Source of the DNA: Alkalihalobacillus sp. AL-G | Lineage (GTDB): Bacteria; Bacillota; Bacilli; Bacillales; Fictibacillaceae | Assembly: GCF_030643805.1 (NCBI RefSeq) | Contig: NZ_CP094656.1 | Span: 3,534,001-3,598,000 of the forward strand | Direction: 5' to 3' | DNA length: 64,000 nt | Shown: positions 40,575 through 51,134 of the stretch, piece by piece | How the letters are laid out: every line of letters begins with the position of its first letter | Numbering within the stretch: position 1 is the stretch's first letter | Program-made: the position numbers and the translations under genes | Notes under the pieces: model-generated | What the model saw: the letters and a program-made list of their open reading frames with translations, nothing else | Database searches by the model: none | Told to the model about the DNA's origin: nothing

Positions 40575-40805
40575 AACAATCACCTCTTGAGTATTCTTTA
40601 CCAATCCGTATAAGTATATAAGAACCTATTGAAACTTTTAGGAGGGGTATCGTACTTGAAATGATTGTATGAACTTTAGTGGCTGCTTCTTTGTTCTTTT
40701 AACGTGAAAACAACAATAATATCAATTAAGACAGTAATAATATATTTTAATACGATAAATACCCTGTTATAATCAAATTAAAAATAAAAAGGAGAGATGC
40801 TTTTT

Positions 40806-41285
40806 ATGAAACGAGAAACATTCTTTTTAAAATTCGTTGTTGTTCTTATGGGACTTCCTGTCCTTGCTTTATGTATCTTTTTGTTGCCTGGGTTATCGGA
40901 GTATGTGGCAGAGATAATTCCAGAATTATCATATATGAAATATCTCTTTTTAATCGGCATGTATGCAACAGCCATCGTGTTTTTCTTTGCTTTGTATCAG
41001 ACTTTAAAACTTTTAACCTATATTGACAAGAACAAAGCGTTTTCGGAATTATCGGTTAGTGCCTTAAAGTTTATAAAATACTGTGCCATCACAATCAGTA
41101 TCTTGTATATAGCGGAATTACCAATCATCTATCTCATAGCAGATGCAGACGACGCTCCAGGTGTCATGTTAATCGGATTGGTCATTACTTTTGCTTCAAT
41201 GGTGATTGCTATCTTTGCCGCTGTTCTTCAAAAGCTATTAAAACATGCTATCGGTATAAAATCAGAAAATGATTTAACGGTCTGA
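40806..41285 (+). CDS. DUF2975 family membrane protein
   Basis: A 159-residue protein with four hydrophobic spans (about residues 7-28, 45-68, 92-112 and 125-148), beginning MKRETFFLKFVVVLMGLPV and containing YIDKNKAFSELSVSALKFIK between spans 2 and 3, typical of DUF2975. Such proteins are nearly always paired with a small YozG-type repressor, as here, and are thought to modulate it from the membrane. ATG 40806 is chosen over an ATG nine bases upstream that touches the AAAGGAGAG site. The stop lies ten bases before the regulator start. Confidence 0.85.
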   Translation: MKRETFFLKFVVVLMGLPVLALCIFLLPGLSEYVAEIIPELSYMKYLFLIGMYATAIVFFFALYQTLKLLTYIDKNKAFSELSVSALKFIKYCAITISILYIAELPIIYLIADADDAPGVMLIGLVITFASMVIAIFAAVLQKLLKHAIGIKSENDLTV

Positions 41286-41295
41286 GGTGAAAACA

Positions 41296-41517
41296 ATGGC
41301 GATTATAATCAATATTGATGTGATGCTGGCAAAAAGAAAAATGAGCGTAACAGAACTTTCGGAGAGGGTTGGAATCACAATGGCTAACCTTTCTATATTG
41401 AAAAATGGAAAGGCAAAAGCGATTCGATTATCAACATTAGAGGCGATTTGTAAGGCTCTAGAATGTCAGCCTGGAGATGTTTTAGAATACAAAACTGACG
41501 AAGACCGTCAGGGATGA
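41296..41517 (+). CDS. YozG-type XRE family transcriptional regulator
   Basis: A 73-residue Cro/C1 helix-turn-helix protein, MAIIINIDVMLAKRKMSVTE, with recognition helix MANLSILKNGKAKAIRLSTL and the family ending ALECQPGDVLEY. GAGGTG lies six bases before ATG 41296. It forms a two-gene unit with the DUF2975 membrane protein. Targets unknown; autoregulation is likely for the family. Confidence 0.9.
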   Translation: MAIIINIDVMLAKRKMSVTELSERVGITMANLSILKNGKAKAIRLSTLEAICKALECQPGDVLEYKTDEDRQG

Positions 41518-41561
41518 TGCCAATCTTCAACTAACGCGGGATAGTTGTACAAGACCAATAC

Positions 41562-41626
41562 TATAAGAAAACTTGACTAGCGCCAACCCTTAGTGTAGCC
41601 GATCGCACTAGTTGCACATATACTTG
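41562..41626 (-). repeat. dispersed hairpin element, copy C
   Basis: On the minus strand AGTATATGTGCAACTAGTGC leads through a variable middle to GGTTGGCGCTAGTCAAG and the tail TTTTCTTATAG, matching copy A. It lies in the gap between the convergent YozG-type and TPR genes. Confidence 0.5.
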
Positions 41627-41691
41627 GGAGGTAAACTTTTCTCCAACGTCGGTAATTCTTCTTGCTGAAAAGTTATACTTCCTAACGTATA

Positions 41692-41730
41692 AAGTTAAAA
41701 CGCTTGGGTTCTTTGAAATACCCAAGCGTT
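41692..41730 (-). terminator. terminator after the TPR protein gene
   Basis: A perfect 11-bp stem AACGCTTGGGT/ACCCAAGCGTT with a ten-base loop, followed on the minus strand by TTTAACTTT. It may also act on the plus strand. Confidence 0.8.
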
Positions 41731-41742
41731 ATTGTGTTCTGA

Positions 41743-43374
41743 TTATTTTGTTATTGAAGTATCATTAACCTTTTTAACCTCGGAATAAAGGGATTTAAGT
41801 GTTTTTACGTATTTTTGGACGGTGGAAACCGATACACCGTACTGTTCAGCAATATCCCTTTGTGTCGTCACCGTCTTACCTTTTAAAATATCTGCAAGAT
41901 ACGAGATCGCACCTGACCAGGCATTTGTGTTCGTTAACATCTGGGCTTCATCTCTTGCTTCATGAAGGAGAAGATGCCACAATAAAGCCGTTTCTGCATC
42001 CAACTCGTCCCGACAAGCAATCAGATTTTCCAAAATTTCAAGACCCTTTCCCATTTCGACAGAAGGCTCATCATATTCTTGAAGACCTTCCTCGCCATGA
42101 ACTTCAACCCTATCATCACCAAGCTCAAACAAAAGGGTGGCCGCAAGCTCTTTCATGACTCCAGATTCCTTAGGTTCCGCGCAAAAAGATTTTAGTGTCG
42201 TAAGTGCATTTTCATCCTTCCACTTTCGTAGCAACAACAGATGAGAAAGCTTATTTTTATGGATTGTACTTCTTAATTTTAAAATCCGTTCAGATAAATC
42301 ATCCTGGTTTTGAAGCTGGCTAGTTGGGATGGTGTATTGATATTCGGCTTCCTCCGGTTCAAGGATCCCGTGCTTCAATTGCTCTAGATAAAAGGGAGCG
42401 ACAGGACTTTCCGGGTCAAAGTCAATCAGCTTTTCCCAGCATTCCTGTGCCAATTCTTCTTTCCCCATTTTAAATGCAGAAACAGCCAGCCAGTGGAAAA
42501 ACGGAGTGTTCCAGGCATGGCCGAACTTTTTTATCGAATAAAGCCACTTAAATGCAGCCTCATCCTCTCCAAGCAACGCAAACGTACTGCCGAGCTTGTA
42601 ACGATGCTCTGGAGTAATCGGATGAATGGTACGAAGGAGACCTAGAAAACGTTCACATTCATTTTCTTGCCCTAATTGCTTATGAAAAAGGGCGATATTG
42701 CAGAGTGCATGGAGGTTTCCGGTGTTTTTGTCAAGCACATCATCAAGCACAATGAATGCCTCTTCGTACTCACCAAGATAAAAATGAGCGAGAGCCAAGT
42801 TGTTGTACGCAGCCCAAAATTCAGGATGCTCAAGAACCATTGTCTTTAGGATATCCCTTGCTTTTTTGAAATCGCCTTTTTCAAGAGAGCGACGTGCTTT
42901 TTCATGTTTGACAATCAATTTTTCTTCTGTTGCGTCATTTTCCGAGTCCTCGCCGTACTCTAGCTCGATCAATTCTAGAAGCTCTTCAATCTCGTCATAG
43001 AATTCTCCGTCCGGTTCGTGTTCCATGTATCGAACCGCTTCTCTTTCTGCCTCACGAAACATACCCAGATGTGCATAATTGTTTGCCATAAAATAATAGC
43101 ATTCCGAAATATCGGGATCGATGTCACTGACGATGTATTCAAGTAAATCATTCGATTCAATAAAATCGCCAAGTTCTGCATGCGTCGCTGCTAGCTGGCA
43201 TAAGTAAGTAGGGTCTTTCGGTTCTATTTCAACTGCACGTTCAAATAAGCGTTTTGCCTTATATAAATCCTTTTTTTGATAGGCTTTTAATCCTTTTCGA
43301 AAAAATTGCTCCCCGGTTCGAGCAAATGGAATTACATTTGCTCTTTGTTGCATAATGCTTTCGTTTACTTTCAT
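41743..43374 (-). CDS. tetratricopeptide repeat protein (YvcD-like)
   Basis: A 543-residue helical protein. TPR units are visible at AYQKKDLYKAKRLFERAVEI, ECYYFMANNYAHLGMFREAE, ARRSLEKGDFKKARDIL and AYNNLALAHFYLGEYEEAF. A C-terminal helix-turn-helix lies in TTQRDIAEQYGVSVSTVQKY. The position before trxB matches yvcD of B. subtilis. The mixture of TPRs with a C-terminal DNA-binding helix suggests a regulatory or scaffold role, but none is established. ATG 43372-43374 follows GAGGGTAG. Confidence 0.82.
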   Translation of the reverse strand: MKVNESIMQQRANVIPFARTGEQFFRKGLKAYQKKDLYKAKRLFERAVEIEPKDPTYLCQLAATHAELGDFIESNDLLEYIVSDIDPDISECYYFMANNYAHLGMFREAEREAVRYMEHEPDGEFYDEIEELLELIELEYGEDSENDATEEKLIVKHEKARRSLEKGDFKKARDILKTMVLEHPEFWAAYNNLALAHFYLGEYEEAFIVLDDVLDKNTGNLHALCNIALFHKQLGQENECERFLGLLRTIHPITPEHRYKLGSTFALLGEDEAAFKWLYSIKKFGHAWNTPFFHWLAVSAFKMGKEELAQECWEKLIDFDPESPVAPFYLEQLKHGILEPEEAEYQYTIPTSQLQNQDDLSERILKLRSTIHKNKLSHLLLLRKWKDENALTTLKSFCAEPKESGVMKELAATLLFELGDDRVEVHGEEGLQEYDEPSVEMGKGLEILENLIACRDELDAETALLWHLLLHEARDEAQMLTNTNAWSGAISYLADILKGKTVTTQRDIAEQYGVSVSTVQKYVKTLKSLYSEVKKVNDTSITK

Positions 43375-43613
43375 TTACTACCCTCACCCGTTCTCTGAAA
43401 CTCTCTTTCGAAAGTATAACATAGGAGAGTAAGGACGAACACAGGTAATTCATGTATGTACGTGGTGTTTCGGATAGCTCTTTGTTCCGTCGGTATTTTT
43501 CGAATTTACTAGCTGCCTCTTCATAAAATATCCAAATTAGGTGCAAAGTGGACACTCCACTTTTTTATTTTAGATTCGTACATGGGGCTCAAGAAATGTT
43601 CATTAATTGGATA

Positions 43614-43631
43614 GATTTACGGATGTAAATC
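43614..43631. repeat. hairpin GATTTACGGATGTAAATC, first of two copies
   Basis: GATTTAC...GTAAATC with GGAT in the centre, preceded by GGATA and followed by CTCC. The same motif with a perfect 18-bp palindrome lies at 58026-58043. Confidence 0.55.
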
Positions 43632-43862
43632 CTCCTGTCACAGGTACTTAGTTGTTAATTACTATTAAAATACTCTGCGAAAATTGTAAGCGGACTATAG
43701 TCTGCATGCACCCGAGTTATGACAGAAATGCGCTATGGAATTTTGAATAATCACCTCTAAAGTTGGTGAATCATAGCTGATGATGCTATCTAAATACGAT
43801 AATTCGACACGAAGTTCGACACCGTATTTTACCGGTTGGGTGGAATATAGAATGTATCTCCG

Positions 43863-43942
43863 TTTCGCAGTTTTTTCTTCACTTTCGCAGTTAATTTGGA
43901 GATTTCGCAGTTCCTTACACGGATCTCGTAGTTCCTCGCCCA
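43863..43942. repeat. 20-bp-pitch array, four units
   Basis: TTTCGCAGTT begins units at 43863, 43883 and 43903, with ATCTCGTAGTT at 43923. Ten bases are nearly constant and the other ten differ in every unit. Confidence 0.75.
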
Positions 43943-43985
43943 AAGAGTATGCGTGAACATCCTCTGGTAGGCGTAGGAATCTCGT

Positions 43986-44106
43986 TTTCACGAGGAAATG
44001 CCTAAGTTTGACGCGGAATTTTGATTTTTCACACGGAACTAGGGGAGTTTGACGCGGAAATCTTATTTTTGACGCGAAAGTGCAGGAACTTGAAGCAGGA
44101 ATCGGT
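43986..44106. repeat. 20-21-bp-pitch array, six units
   Basis: Units of the form TTTGACGCGGAA or TTTCACACGGAA start near 43986, 44007, 44027, 44048, 44068 and 44089. The 10-12-base core is conserved, followed by 8-10 bases that differ. Confidence 0.75.
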
Positions 44107-44295
44107 TTCGAAGATATATCCGCCCCGTTTCACATCCTAAATTTTCCATATAAATTCGTTGATTTTTGAAATTTCGCCTCTGATTTCGTAATTAATCTTT
44201 AGATTTCCCAAAAACTTACGTTTTGCGAAATTTCACGCCCCAACTCACTCAACTTCATCAGCTTGTGCCTTGAATTTACAACTTCACCTATATAG

Positions 44296-44331
44296 GAAAA
44301 ACCCGATTTGACTGGTCCCATCAATTCGGGT
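44296..44331 (-). terminator. his operon terminator overlapping the hisI stop codon
   Basis: On the minus strand ACCCGAATTGA, which is the last three codons and stop of hisI, pairs with TCAAATCGGGT and is followed by TTTTCC. Confidence 0.75.
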
Positions 44332-45052
44332 CTTCACTCTTTTTCATATGCCGTTGTTCGAGCACGGATAGAACATCATCAAGCGGTAGCTTTTGCTCCT
44401 TCAAAAGGACAAGCAAATGATAAATAAGGTCCGCTGACTCCCAGGATAACTCGTCTTTATCACGATTTTTCGCTGCGATAATGACTTCGGACGCCTCTTC
44501 GCCGACCTTCTTCAAAATTTTATCGATACCCTCTTCAAATAGATACGTTGTATAGGCATCTTTCGGTCGCTCCTTCTCACGCTCGGCAATCACCGATTCC
44601 AGCTGTGACAATATCGCAAACCTGTCCGAACGAGCTCCATCACTGACCTTCTTTTCCTCTATGATCGCTTTGCCTCCGCCGATTTTATCCCAGTCGTGCA
44701 GCACAGACCTGCCTTCGCCGATGTTTTCTCCAGACTCCAGCAATGATCCGCCAAAACAGCTATTGCTTCCCGTGTGACACGCGGGTCCGGATGGCTCCAC
44801 GAGTGCGACCAACGCATCCTGATCACAGTCATAGCGCAAATCAACGATCCGCTGGGTGTTCCCAGACGTTTCTCCCTTGTGCCAAAGTTTCTGACGGGAC
44901 CGGCTATAAAACCAAGTCTCCCGCGTTTCCAATGATTTTCCGAGCGACTCTTCATTCATGTAAGCTAGAGTCAGAACCTCTTTAGTCCCGACATCCTGAA
45001 CGACACAAGGAATCAAGCCGCTCTCATCAAAGCGCAGTTCCTCTATTTTCAT
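44321..45052 (-). CDS. hisI: bifunctional phosphoribosyl-AMP cyclohydrolase / phosphoribosyl-ATP pyrophosphatase
   Basis: A 243-residue HisI-HisE fusion. The cyclohydrolase part holds [50 protein letters not shown] with Asp and Cys metal ligands. The pyrophosphatase part has [22 protein letters not shown] and [20 protein letters not shown]. It does steps two and three of histidine synthesis. It overlaps hisF by 4 bp and is the last gene. The linker between domains is somewhat longer than usual (about residues 115-150). Confidence 0.97.
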   Translation of the reverse strand: MKIEELRFDESGLIPCVVQDVGTKEVLTLAYMNEESLGKSLETRETWFYSRSRQKLWHKGETSGNTQRIVDLRYDCDQDALVALVEPSGPACHTGSNSCFGGSLLESGENIGEGRSVLHDWDKIGGGKAIIEEKKVSDGARSDRFAILSQLESVIAEREKERPKDAYTTYLFEEGIDKILKKVGEEASEVIIAAKNRDKDELSWESADLIYHLLVLLKEQKLPLDDVLSVLEQRHMKKSEDPN

Positions 45053-45807
45053 CGTATGTTCACCCCTCGTTCTATTAAAAACTCTTTCACAGCCGTAATC
45101 GACGTCTCTTTATAGTGAAAAATCGATGCTGCCAACGCCGCGTCAGCATCCGCCACTTTAAAAACCTCATAAAAATCATCAGCAGATCCGGCACCCCCTG
45201 ACGCAATCACAGGCACGGTGACTGAATCGCGAACCGCCTTTGTCAGCTTTAAATGGAACCCGGATTTCCCGCCGTCCTGATCCATACTCGTCAACAGCAA
45301 TTCTCCAGCCCCTCGCTTGACCGCTTCCTTCGCCCAGTCAATCACGTCCCAGTCCGTTGCACGTTGACCACCATTCGTGTAAACGCGCCACGACCGCATT
45401 TCCTTATCATAACGGGCATCAATCGCGACCACGATGCATTGGGAACCAAAATATTCGGAACCGATCGTAATGAGCTCGGGCTGTTTGACCGCTGCCGTGT
45501 TCAGCGACACTTTATCCGCTCCAGCCCGTAAAACCGCCTTGATGTCTTCAAGCGAGTTGATTCCGCCTCCTACCGTAAAAGGAATCGCAAGTGTTGCCGC
45601 AACCCGCTCAACTAGGCCGATAATGATGTTTCGACGTTCATTTGAAGCTGAAATATCGAGAAAAATCAGTTCGTCCGCACCTTGTTCATCGTACGCTTTT
45701 GCAAGCTCAATCGGATCGCCGGCATCCTTCAGTCCGACAAACTGAATGCCCTTCACGACCCGGCCATCCTTTACATCAAGACACGGAATGATCCGTTTTG
45801 TAATCAT
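45049..45807 (-). CDS. hisF: imidazole glycerol phosphate synthase, cyclase subunit
   Basis: A 252-residue TIM barrel: [18 protein letters not shown] with the catalytic Asp, [35 protein letters not shown] with the second Asp, and ASGGAG. Together with HisH it makes IGP and AICAR. It starts one base after the hisA stop. Confidence 0.98.
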   Translation of the reverse strand: MITKRIIPCLDVKDGRVVKGIQFVGLKDAGDPIELAKAYDEQGADELIFLDISASNERRNIIIGLVERVAATLAIPFTVGGGINSLEDIKAVLRAGADKVSLNTAAVKQPELITIGSEYFGSQCIVVAIDARYDKEMRSWRVYTNGGQRATDWDVIDWAKEAVKRGAGELLLTSMDQDGGKSGFHLKLTKAVRDSVTVPVIASGGAGSADDFYEVFKVADADAALAASIFHYKETSITAVKEFLIERGVNIR

Positions 45808-45808
45808 A

Positions 45809-46540
45809 CTAACCAGTCACCTTCTCAAGTGCTTCTCGCAGCGTAAATTGCTTCGTATATAACGCTTTTCCGACGATCGCACCAATAATTCCGACATCAC
45901 GGCTCTCAGCAAGTTTACCGACATCCTCCAAAGAGCTTACGCCACCAGATGCAATCACCTCCGCACCTGTCTCTGCGGCGATTTCCGTAATCGCGGACAG
46001 GTTCGGTCCTGTTAACGTCCCATCCCGAGAGATATCGGTAAAAATAAGCGTTTTTGCCCCGGCGTCCACAAGCTCCCTTGCCAGGTCTATCGCGGAGACT
46101 TCAGACGTATTCAACCAGCCCTCTGTCGCGACATATCCATCCCGCGCATCGAGACCAATCGCAATCCGATCTCCGTATGTTTGCAGCATTTGTTTCGTAA
46201 AATCGGGTCTGTTTACAGCGATGCTTCCAAGAATGACCCGATCAACTCCATTTTCGAGATAGTAGCGGATGTCCCTCTCTGAACGGATCCCTCCGCCAAC
46301 CTGCACTTTCATCCCTAATTCAGCTGCGACCTGCAAGACGTATTTGTCATTTACTTTTCCTGCGGATTTCGCGCCGTCTAGATCGACCATATGAATCCAT
46401 TTCGCACCTTCGCCCGCAAATCGTTGGGCCATTTCGAAAGGGGAGTCCCCATAAACCGTTTCCTGATCGTAGTCGCCCTGATAAAGGCGAACACATTTCC
46501 CGCCACGCATATCAATCGCTGGATATAGATCAAATCGCAT
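45809..46540 (-). CDS. hisA: ProFAR isomerase (HisA)
   Basis: A 243-residue TIM barrel: [19 protein letters not shown] with the catalytic Asp, [44 protein letters not shown] and [11 protein letters not shown]. It isomerises phosphoribosyl-formimino-AICAR-phosphate. Six bases after hisH. Confidence 0.98.
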   Translation of the reverse strand: MRFDLYPAIDMRGGKCVRLYQGDYDQETVYGDSPFEMAQRFAGEGAKWIHMVDLDGAKSAGKVNDKYVLQVAAELGMKVQVGGGIRSERDIRYYLENGVDRVILGSIAVNRPDFTKQMLQTYGDRIAIGLDARDGYVATEGWLNTSEVSAIDLARELVDAGAKTLIFTDISRDGTLTGPNLSAITEIAAETGAEVIASGGVSSLEDVGKLAESRDVGIIGAIVGKALYTKQFTLREALEKVTG

Positions 46541-46546
46541 CTCATG

Positions 46547-47176
46547 TCACCTCTCCCGTACGTAATTTGCAAAGTTTTTCAAAATCTTCAGACCAGCAAC
46601 ACTGCTTTTTTCAGGATGGAATTGCGCTCCGAAAATCGTGTCACTCCCGACAACCGCAGGAACTTCCTCATAGTAATCGGCCGTCGCCAACAGCACGTTT
46701 CTCTTGTCGGTTTTCACATAATACGAATGGACAAAGTACACGTGATTCGCCTGAAGGTCCGTTAATAATCGGGACGCAGGCTTTTTGATGATCAACTCAT
46801 TCCATCCCATGTGCGGAACCTTATAATGCGCACCATCAACCGTCGTCCCTGAAAAACGAACGACCCGACCCGGCAACAATCCTAAGCCGGTTGTTATGCC
46901 GTTCTCCTCGCTCTCCTCAAATAAAAGCTGCATCCCGAGGCATATTCCGAGAATCGGCTTTCCCGCTTGGGCATTGCGGACGATATACTGATCCATCCCG
47001 CTTTCCTTCAACGCATGCATTGCGTCCTTAAACGCACCAACTCCTGGTAGGAGCAGTGCATCTACCTCGTCCAGCTCGCTTTTTTCACCTGATAAAATAT
47101 GATCGATTTCGAGCCTTCGCAACGCATTCATGACCGAATGAAGATTTCCCATCCCGTAATCAATGATCCCGATCAT
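46547..47176 (-). CDS. hisH: imidazole glycerol phosphate synthase, glutamine amidotransferase subunit
   Basis: A 209-residue class I glutaminase: IIDYGMGNLHSV at the start, the nucleophile Cys in PILGICLGMQLLFE and the His-Glu pair in FGAQFHPEKS. It delivers ammonia to HisF. ATG 47174-47176 lies four bases after the hisB stop; an open extension upstream lies inside hisB. Confidence 0.97.
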   Translation of the reverse strand: MIGIIDYGMGNLHSVMNALRRLEIDHILSGEKSELDEVDALLLPGVGAFKDAMHALKESGMDQYIVRNAQAGKPILGICLGMQLLFEESEENGITTGLGLLPGRVVRFSGTTVDGAHYKVPHMGWNELIIKKPASRLLTDLQANHVYFVHSYYVKTDKRNVLLATADYYEEVPAVVGSDTIFGAQFHPEKSSVAGLKILKNFANYVRER

Positions 47177-47180
47177 CCTG

Positions 47181-47774
47181 CTACAGCATTCCTTTCGTCG
47201 ATGGCACACCAGTCACACGTGGATCTAGCATTGTCGCTTCATCCAATGCCCTTCCGAGTGCTTTGAAAATCGCCTCGATCATATGGTGTGTATTTACCCC
47301 GTGATGGACAATAATATGCAAATTCATGCGTGACTCTAATGCAAGTTTCCATAAAAACTCGTGAACAAGCTCTGTATCGAACGTTCCAACCTTTTGCGAA
47401 GGAAAGGAAGCGTTGAACTCAAGGTGCGGCCGGTTGCTAAGATCGACAACGGCCTGCGCGAGTGCCTCATCCATCGGCACAAAGGCATTCCCGTAGCGGC
47501 GGATTCCCTGCTTATCACCAAGCGCCTCCTGCAGTGCTTGCCCGAGACAAATAGCAATATCCTCGGTCGTATGATGGTCGTCAATCTCCGTATCCCCTAC
47601 CGCTTCAACAGAAAGGTTAAACAATCCATGGCGCGTAAAAAGATCAAGCATATGATTCAAAAATGGAACAGGGCACTGCATGCTTGCTGCACCGCTGCCA
47701 TCGATTTGAAGCGTCAATGCTATACCGGTCTCATTCGTTTTTCGCTGAATAGTAGATGTTCGTTCCTGTGTCAT
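47181..47774 (-). CDS. hisB: imidazoleglycerol-phosphate dehydratase
   Basis: A 197-residue monofunctional HisB with metal motifs [36 protein letters not shown] and [12 protein letters not shown]. It performs the sixth step. Three bases after hisD. Confidence 0.98.
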   Translation of the reverse strand: MTQERTSTIQRKTNETGIALTLQIDGSGAASMQCPVPFLNHMLDLFTRHGLFNLSVEAVGDTEIDDHHTTEDIAICLGQALQEALGDKQGIRRYGNAFVPMDEALAQAVVDLSNRPHLEFNASFPSQKVGTFDTELVHEFLWKLALESRMNLHIIVHHGVNTHHMIEAIFKALGRALDEATMLDPRVTGVPSTKGML

Positions 47775-47777
47775 AAG

Positions 47778-49046
47778 CTAATTGTCCTCCAATCGTTTAT
47801 CAATCGCCCTCGCGTGAGCTTCAAGCCCCTCGAGCCGTGCGAGCTTACTGATTTTTCTTCCGTTATCGTAAAGTGCATCGGTACTATAATAGATGACACT
47901 CGTCTTCTTGATAAAATCATCGATGCCGAGCGGGCTTGAAAACCTTGCTGTGCCACTTGTCGGGAGCACGTGGTTCGGACCGGCAAAATAATCTCCGATA
48001 GGCTCTGCACTATTTTTCCCGATAAAAACAGCACCGGCATGCTTGATTTTTCCAAGCAATTCAAACGGCTCATCGGCGACGAGTTCCAGATGCTCTGGCG
48101 CCAGTTCGTTGATTGCATCCATCGCTTCATCCTCTGTTGTCACCACATAGATAACGCCATTGCTGATGACGGAAGCCTCGGCAATTTCTTTACGCGGCAA
48201 GCATTCCAACTGGCGGATCACCTCTTTAGACGTTTCCTTCGCCACTTTTGGAGAGATTGTAACGAGGACAGCCGATGCAAGCTGATCATGCTCTGCCTGG
48301 GATAATAGATCCGCAGCAAGAAGGACCGGGTCCGCCGTCTCGTCCGCGTAAATTACGATTTCACTCGGACCGGCGATCATATCGATGCCGACAAGCCCGA
48401 ACACTTCCCGTTTCGCCAGTGCAACGTATATGTTTCCAGGGCCAACGATTTTGTCCACTGGCGGAATCGATTCGGTACCGTATGCAAATGCTCCGATCGC
48501 TTGAGCACCGCCTACCTTATAAATTTCAGTGACCCCGCCTTCGTTTGCCGCAACGAGGACACTTGCGGGCATCGAACCATCAGGGCGTGGCGGTGAAATG
48601 AGCGCGATCCGTTCGACTCCAGCAACCTTAGCAGGAAGGATGCCCATCAACACCGAGGAAGGATACTCCGCCGTTCCACCTGGCACATAGACACCGACAG
48701 AATCGAGTGGTGTCACCTTCTGACCAAGTACCGACCCGTCTTCCTTTGTCATCATCCACGATTGCTGGATTTGCTTTTCATGGTAAACTCGAATATTTTC
48801 AGCCGCTTCACGAATGATTTCAATCATATCCTCATCCAATGAATGATACGCTTGTTCAATTTCCTTCTCACTCACCTTAAGCGTGTCCAGCTTTGCACCA
48901 TCAAATTTTTCCGTTAATTCAAATAAAACCTCGTCGCCCTCATTTTTGACGCGCTCCAAGATCGACTGGACCGTTTTCCGTTGCTCGTCTGTCCCATGAT
49001 CCAATCTGCGCCGTATCTTTTCCCCATTGAGCGTCCGGACTTTCAT
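47778..49046 (-). CDS. hisD: histidinol dehydrogenase
   Basis: A 422-residue zinc enzyme: [70 protein letters not shown] with zinc ligands, and [16 protein letters not shown]. It carries out the last two oxidations. It overlaps hisG by 4 bp. Confidence 0.98.
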   Translation of the reverse strand: MKVRTLNGEKIRRRLDHGTDEQRKTVQSILERVKNEGDEVLFELTEKFDGAKLDTLKVSEKEIEQAYHSLDEDMIEIIREAAENIRVYHEKQIQQSWMMTKEDGSVLGQKVTPLDSVGVYVPGGTAEYPSSVLMGILPAKVAGVERIALISPPRPDGSMPASVLVAANEGGVTEIYKVGGAQAIGAFAYGTESIPPVDKIVGPGNIYVALAKREVFGLVGIDMIAGPSEIVIYADETADPVLLAADLLSQAEHDQLASAVLVTISPKVAKETSKEVIRQLECLPRKEIAEASVISNGVIYVVTTEDEAMDAINELAPEHLELVADEPFELLGKIKHAGAVFIGKNSAEPIGDYFAGPNHVLPTSGTARFSSPLGIDDFIKKTSVIYYSTDALYDNGRKISKLARLEGLEAHARAIDKRLEDN

Positions 49047-49687
49047 GTGACCCTCTCCTTTTTTGCAATAACCTGTTCTAACCGTTCGACCATCTCATCG
49101 ATCATCGCTGCCTTCATTCGGTAACTGACCGGGTTGACGATGAACCGCGACGTTATGTCGGTGATTTTTTCTGTTTCGATCAAACCGTTTTCCTTTAACG
49201 TCCTGCCCGTCGAGACGATGTCGACAATCCGGTCCGCCAACCCAATCAATGGTGCCAGCTCAATCGAACCGTTCAATTTGATGATTTCAACCTGCCTTCC
49301 TTGCGACCGGAAATAGGAGGACGCCACATTCGGATACTTGGTAGCGATTTTCGGAGCGACGGGATCGAGATCTGTACCCGGAAGCCCCGCAACAGCAAGG
49401 TGACAGTCGGATATGTGTAGATCAAGCACCTCATATACATCGCGTTTTTCCTCAAGCATGACATCCTTCCCGGCGATTCCGACATCGGCAACCCCATGCT
49501 CAACATACGTCGGGACGTCCATCGGCTTCGCAAGGATAAATCTCAGGTCCGCTTGTTCAATCTCAATGATCAGTTTACGAGATGCCTCAAATTCAGGTGG
49601 AAGGGGATAACCGGCTTCCCTCAGCAATTGAACCGCTTCTTCAAAAATCCGACCCTTAGGCATCGCGATCGTCAATGATTCAGTCAT
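49043..49687 (-). CDS. hisG: ATP phosphoribosyltransferase, short catalytic subunit
   Basis: A 214-residue short-form His[46 protein letters not shown] and the PRPP loop [16 protein letters not shown]. Lacking the C-terminal regulatory domain, it depends on HisZ (adjacent), which gives histidine feedback control. It overlaps hisZ by 8 bp. Confidence 0.97.
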   Translation of the reverse strand: MTESLTIAMPKGRIFEEAVQLLREAGYPLPPEFEASRKLIIEIEQADLRFILAKPMDVPTYVEHGVADVGIAGKDVMLEEKRDVYEVLDLHISDCHLAVAGLPGTDLDPVAPKIATKYPNVASSYFRSQGRQVEIIKLNGSIELAPLIGLADRIVDIVSTGRTLKENGLIETEKITDITSRFIVNPVSYRMKAAMIDEMVERLEQVIAKKERVT

Positions 49688-50867
49688 CGTTCCCTTCCTC
49701 CTTCCTCTTCCCGATCAAATAGGTGACACTTGAAAACGTTCCAGTGAATGCATCAATATCCGTAATTCCTTTTAGATCCTGTAAAACAACCCGTTCTCCA
49801 CATTTCCTTTTATCGACCGAAAAAGCAATTGCTTCGTCTCGGTTTTCCTCGGTAAAAATAACGCAATGCACAAAGCCGTTGTTTTCTTGAGGCTGCAACG
49901 CTTCAAGTAAAGAATCAAGATGAATTCCGAATCCGGTCGCCTGGGCTTCGACATTGAATCGGGATAGCAACGTATCGTACCGCCCGCCATTACTGATTGG
50001 AAATCCAAGCTCCTGGGCATACCCCTCAAATACAACTCCAGTGTAATAGGTCATATGGCTGACCAGTGTTAAATCAAGCAGTACCACGTCCGTAGCTCCG
50101 TATGCCTTCAGGAGCTTCCGGAGTTGGTGCAGCTCTTCAATCGCTTCATAGCCAGGGGTTGATGAGATGAGCGCTTCCGCATGTTCGAGAATCGATGCGT
50201 CTCCCCGTAATTGTAAAAATTGCAACAACCTCTGTTGGTCAATCGATGACAACGGCAGCTGTTTGACGTGCTGGCGGTACCCGACATAATTTTTTTCATA
50301 GAGGTAGCGTTTCAGTTGTTCGACCCGTTCACCATTGCCGAGAATCTCCATAAACAAGGCATCCACATACCCAACATGGCCGACTGCGACTTGAAAATCG
50401 TTGAGGCCAGCATGCTGGAGCGTTTCGATCATGAGCGCGATCACCTCACCGTCCCCACTGACCGTCCCATCCCCAATCAATTCGACGCCAAATTGCTCGA
50501 ATTCAGCGGGACGACCACCTTCCTGTTGTTGGGCTCGAAAAACATTGGCCGCATAAGCTAACCGCATCGGAAGCGGTTCATCCTTTAGACTGGATGCCGC
50601 AACCCGTGCAATCGGCGCCGTCATATCCGGCCTTAGCACGAGTGTCTTTCCTTCCTGGTCGAGAAGCTTGAAAAGCTGCTGTTCCAATGTGGCCGACGCT
50701 TCGCCCACGGTATCGTAGTATTCAACAGTCGGTGTTTGCATGAACCGGTATCCCCAATGACGGACTACTTGCTCCATAATCGATCGGACATCGGACTTGA
50801 TTTCATATAAATCCGGCAGCGTATCACGCATACCGAGTGGTTTTTCAAACACTAACGGCTTCGACAT
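49680..50867 (-). CDS. hisZ: ATP phosphoribosyltransferase regulatory subunit
   Basis: A 395-residue histidyl-tRNA synthetase paralogue. [21 protein letters not shown] opens the domain and [15 protein letters not shown] resembles motif 2, but the anticodon-binding domain and full HisRS motifs are missing. It forms the hetero-octamer with short HisG. ATG 50865-50867 follows GAGGAG; a GTG three codons before is less well placed. First gene of the operon. Confidence 0.96.
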   Translation of the reverse strand: MSKPLVFEKPLGMRDTLPDLYEIKSDVRSIMEQVVRHWGYRFMQTPTVEYYDTVGEASATLEQQLFKLLDQEGKTLVLRPDMTAPIARVAASSLKDEPLPMRLAYAANVFRAQQQEGGRPAEFEQFGVELIGDGTVSGDGEVIALMIETLQHAGLNDFQVAVGHVGYVDALFMEILGNGERVEQLKRYLYEKNYVGYRQHVKQLPLSSIDQQRLLQFLQLRGDASILEHAEALISSTPGYEAIEELHQLRKLLKAYGATDVVLLDLTLVSHMTYYTGVVFEGYAQELGFPISNGGRYDTLLSRFNVEAQATGFGIHLDSLLEALQPQENNGFVHCVIFTEENRDEAIAFSVDKRKCGERVVLQDLKGITDIDAFTGTFSSVTYLIGKRKEEGNDD

Positions 50868-50960
50868 CCCGCTCACTCCTCGGTATAAATTGTACTTTTT
50901 TTAAAAAATCTTATTTGCTTTAGTTCGCTAATTAACTACCATAGTAAAGACCTATTATGT

Positions 50961-50989
50961 AGTCTACCGATATGACCGAAACACGTCAA
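50961..50989 (-). promoter_or_regulatory. sigma-A promoter of the his operon
   Basis: On the minus strand TTGACG (50984-50989), 17 bases, TAGACT (50961-50966), about 95 bases before hisZ. No T-box or attenuator motif was seen in the leader. Confidence 0.65.
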
Positions 50990-51134
50990 TGAAAAAATTT
51001 TCCTGTATGTCATATGTTTACCCGTATTTCACAGAATTAATAGGATCGTTTACACAGAAACTTCTTATATTTTGGATAGGATTGATATAAAATGAAAATG
51101 TTAGCAAATAAAGGAATTGAAAGTGGGTCTTGTA

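Larger units (their letters stand above)
43375..44320. other. 946-bp gene-free region rich in short-period repeats
   Basis: No frame here has both a ribosome site and protein-like sequence; a 98-codon minus-strand frame (43695-43991) is made partly of the repeat arrays. The region holds a palindromic hairpin (43614-43631), two arrays with 20-21-bp pitch (43863-43942 and 43986-44106), traces of a third (about 44172-44222) and the his terminator at the right end. Confidence 0.75.

Noticed and set aside
43695-43991. 98-codon minus-strand frame as a gene
   Set aside because: It lies in repeat-array DNA, has no Shine-Dalgarno, and its sequence derives partly from the 20-bp units.
43863-44106. CRISPR-like array from constant and variable decamers
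   Set aside because: Repeats and variable parts are about 10 bp each, far too short for known CRISPR systems, and there are no cas genes; kept only as an unexplained repeat.
50868-51134. Histidine T-box or attenuator before hisZ
   Set aside because: No AGGGTGG-type T-box, His-codon leader peptide or terminator was found between the promoter and hisZ.
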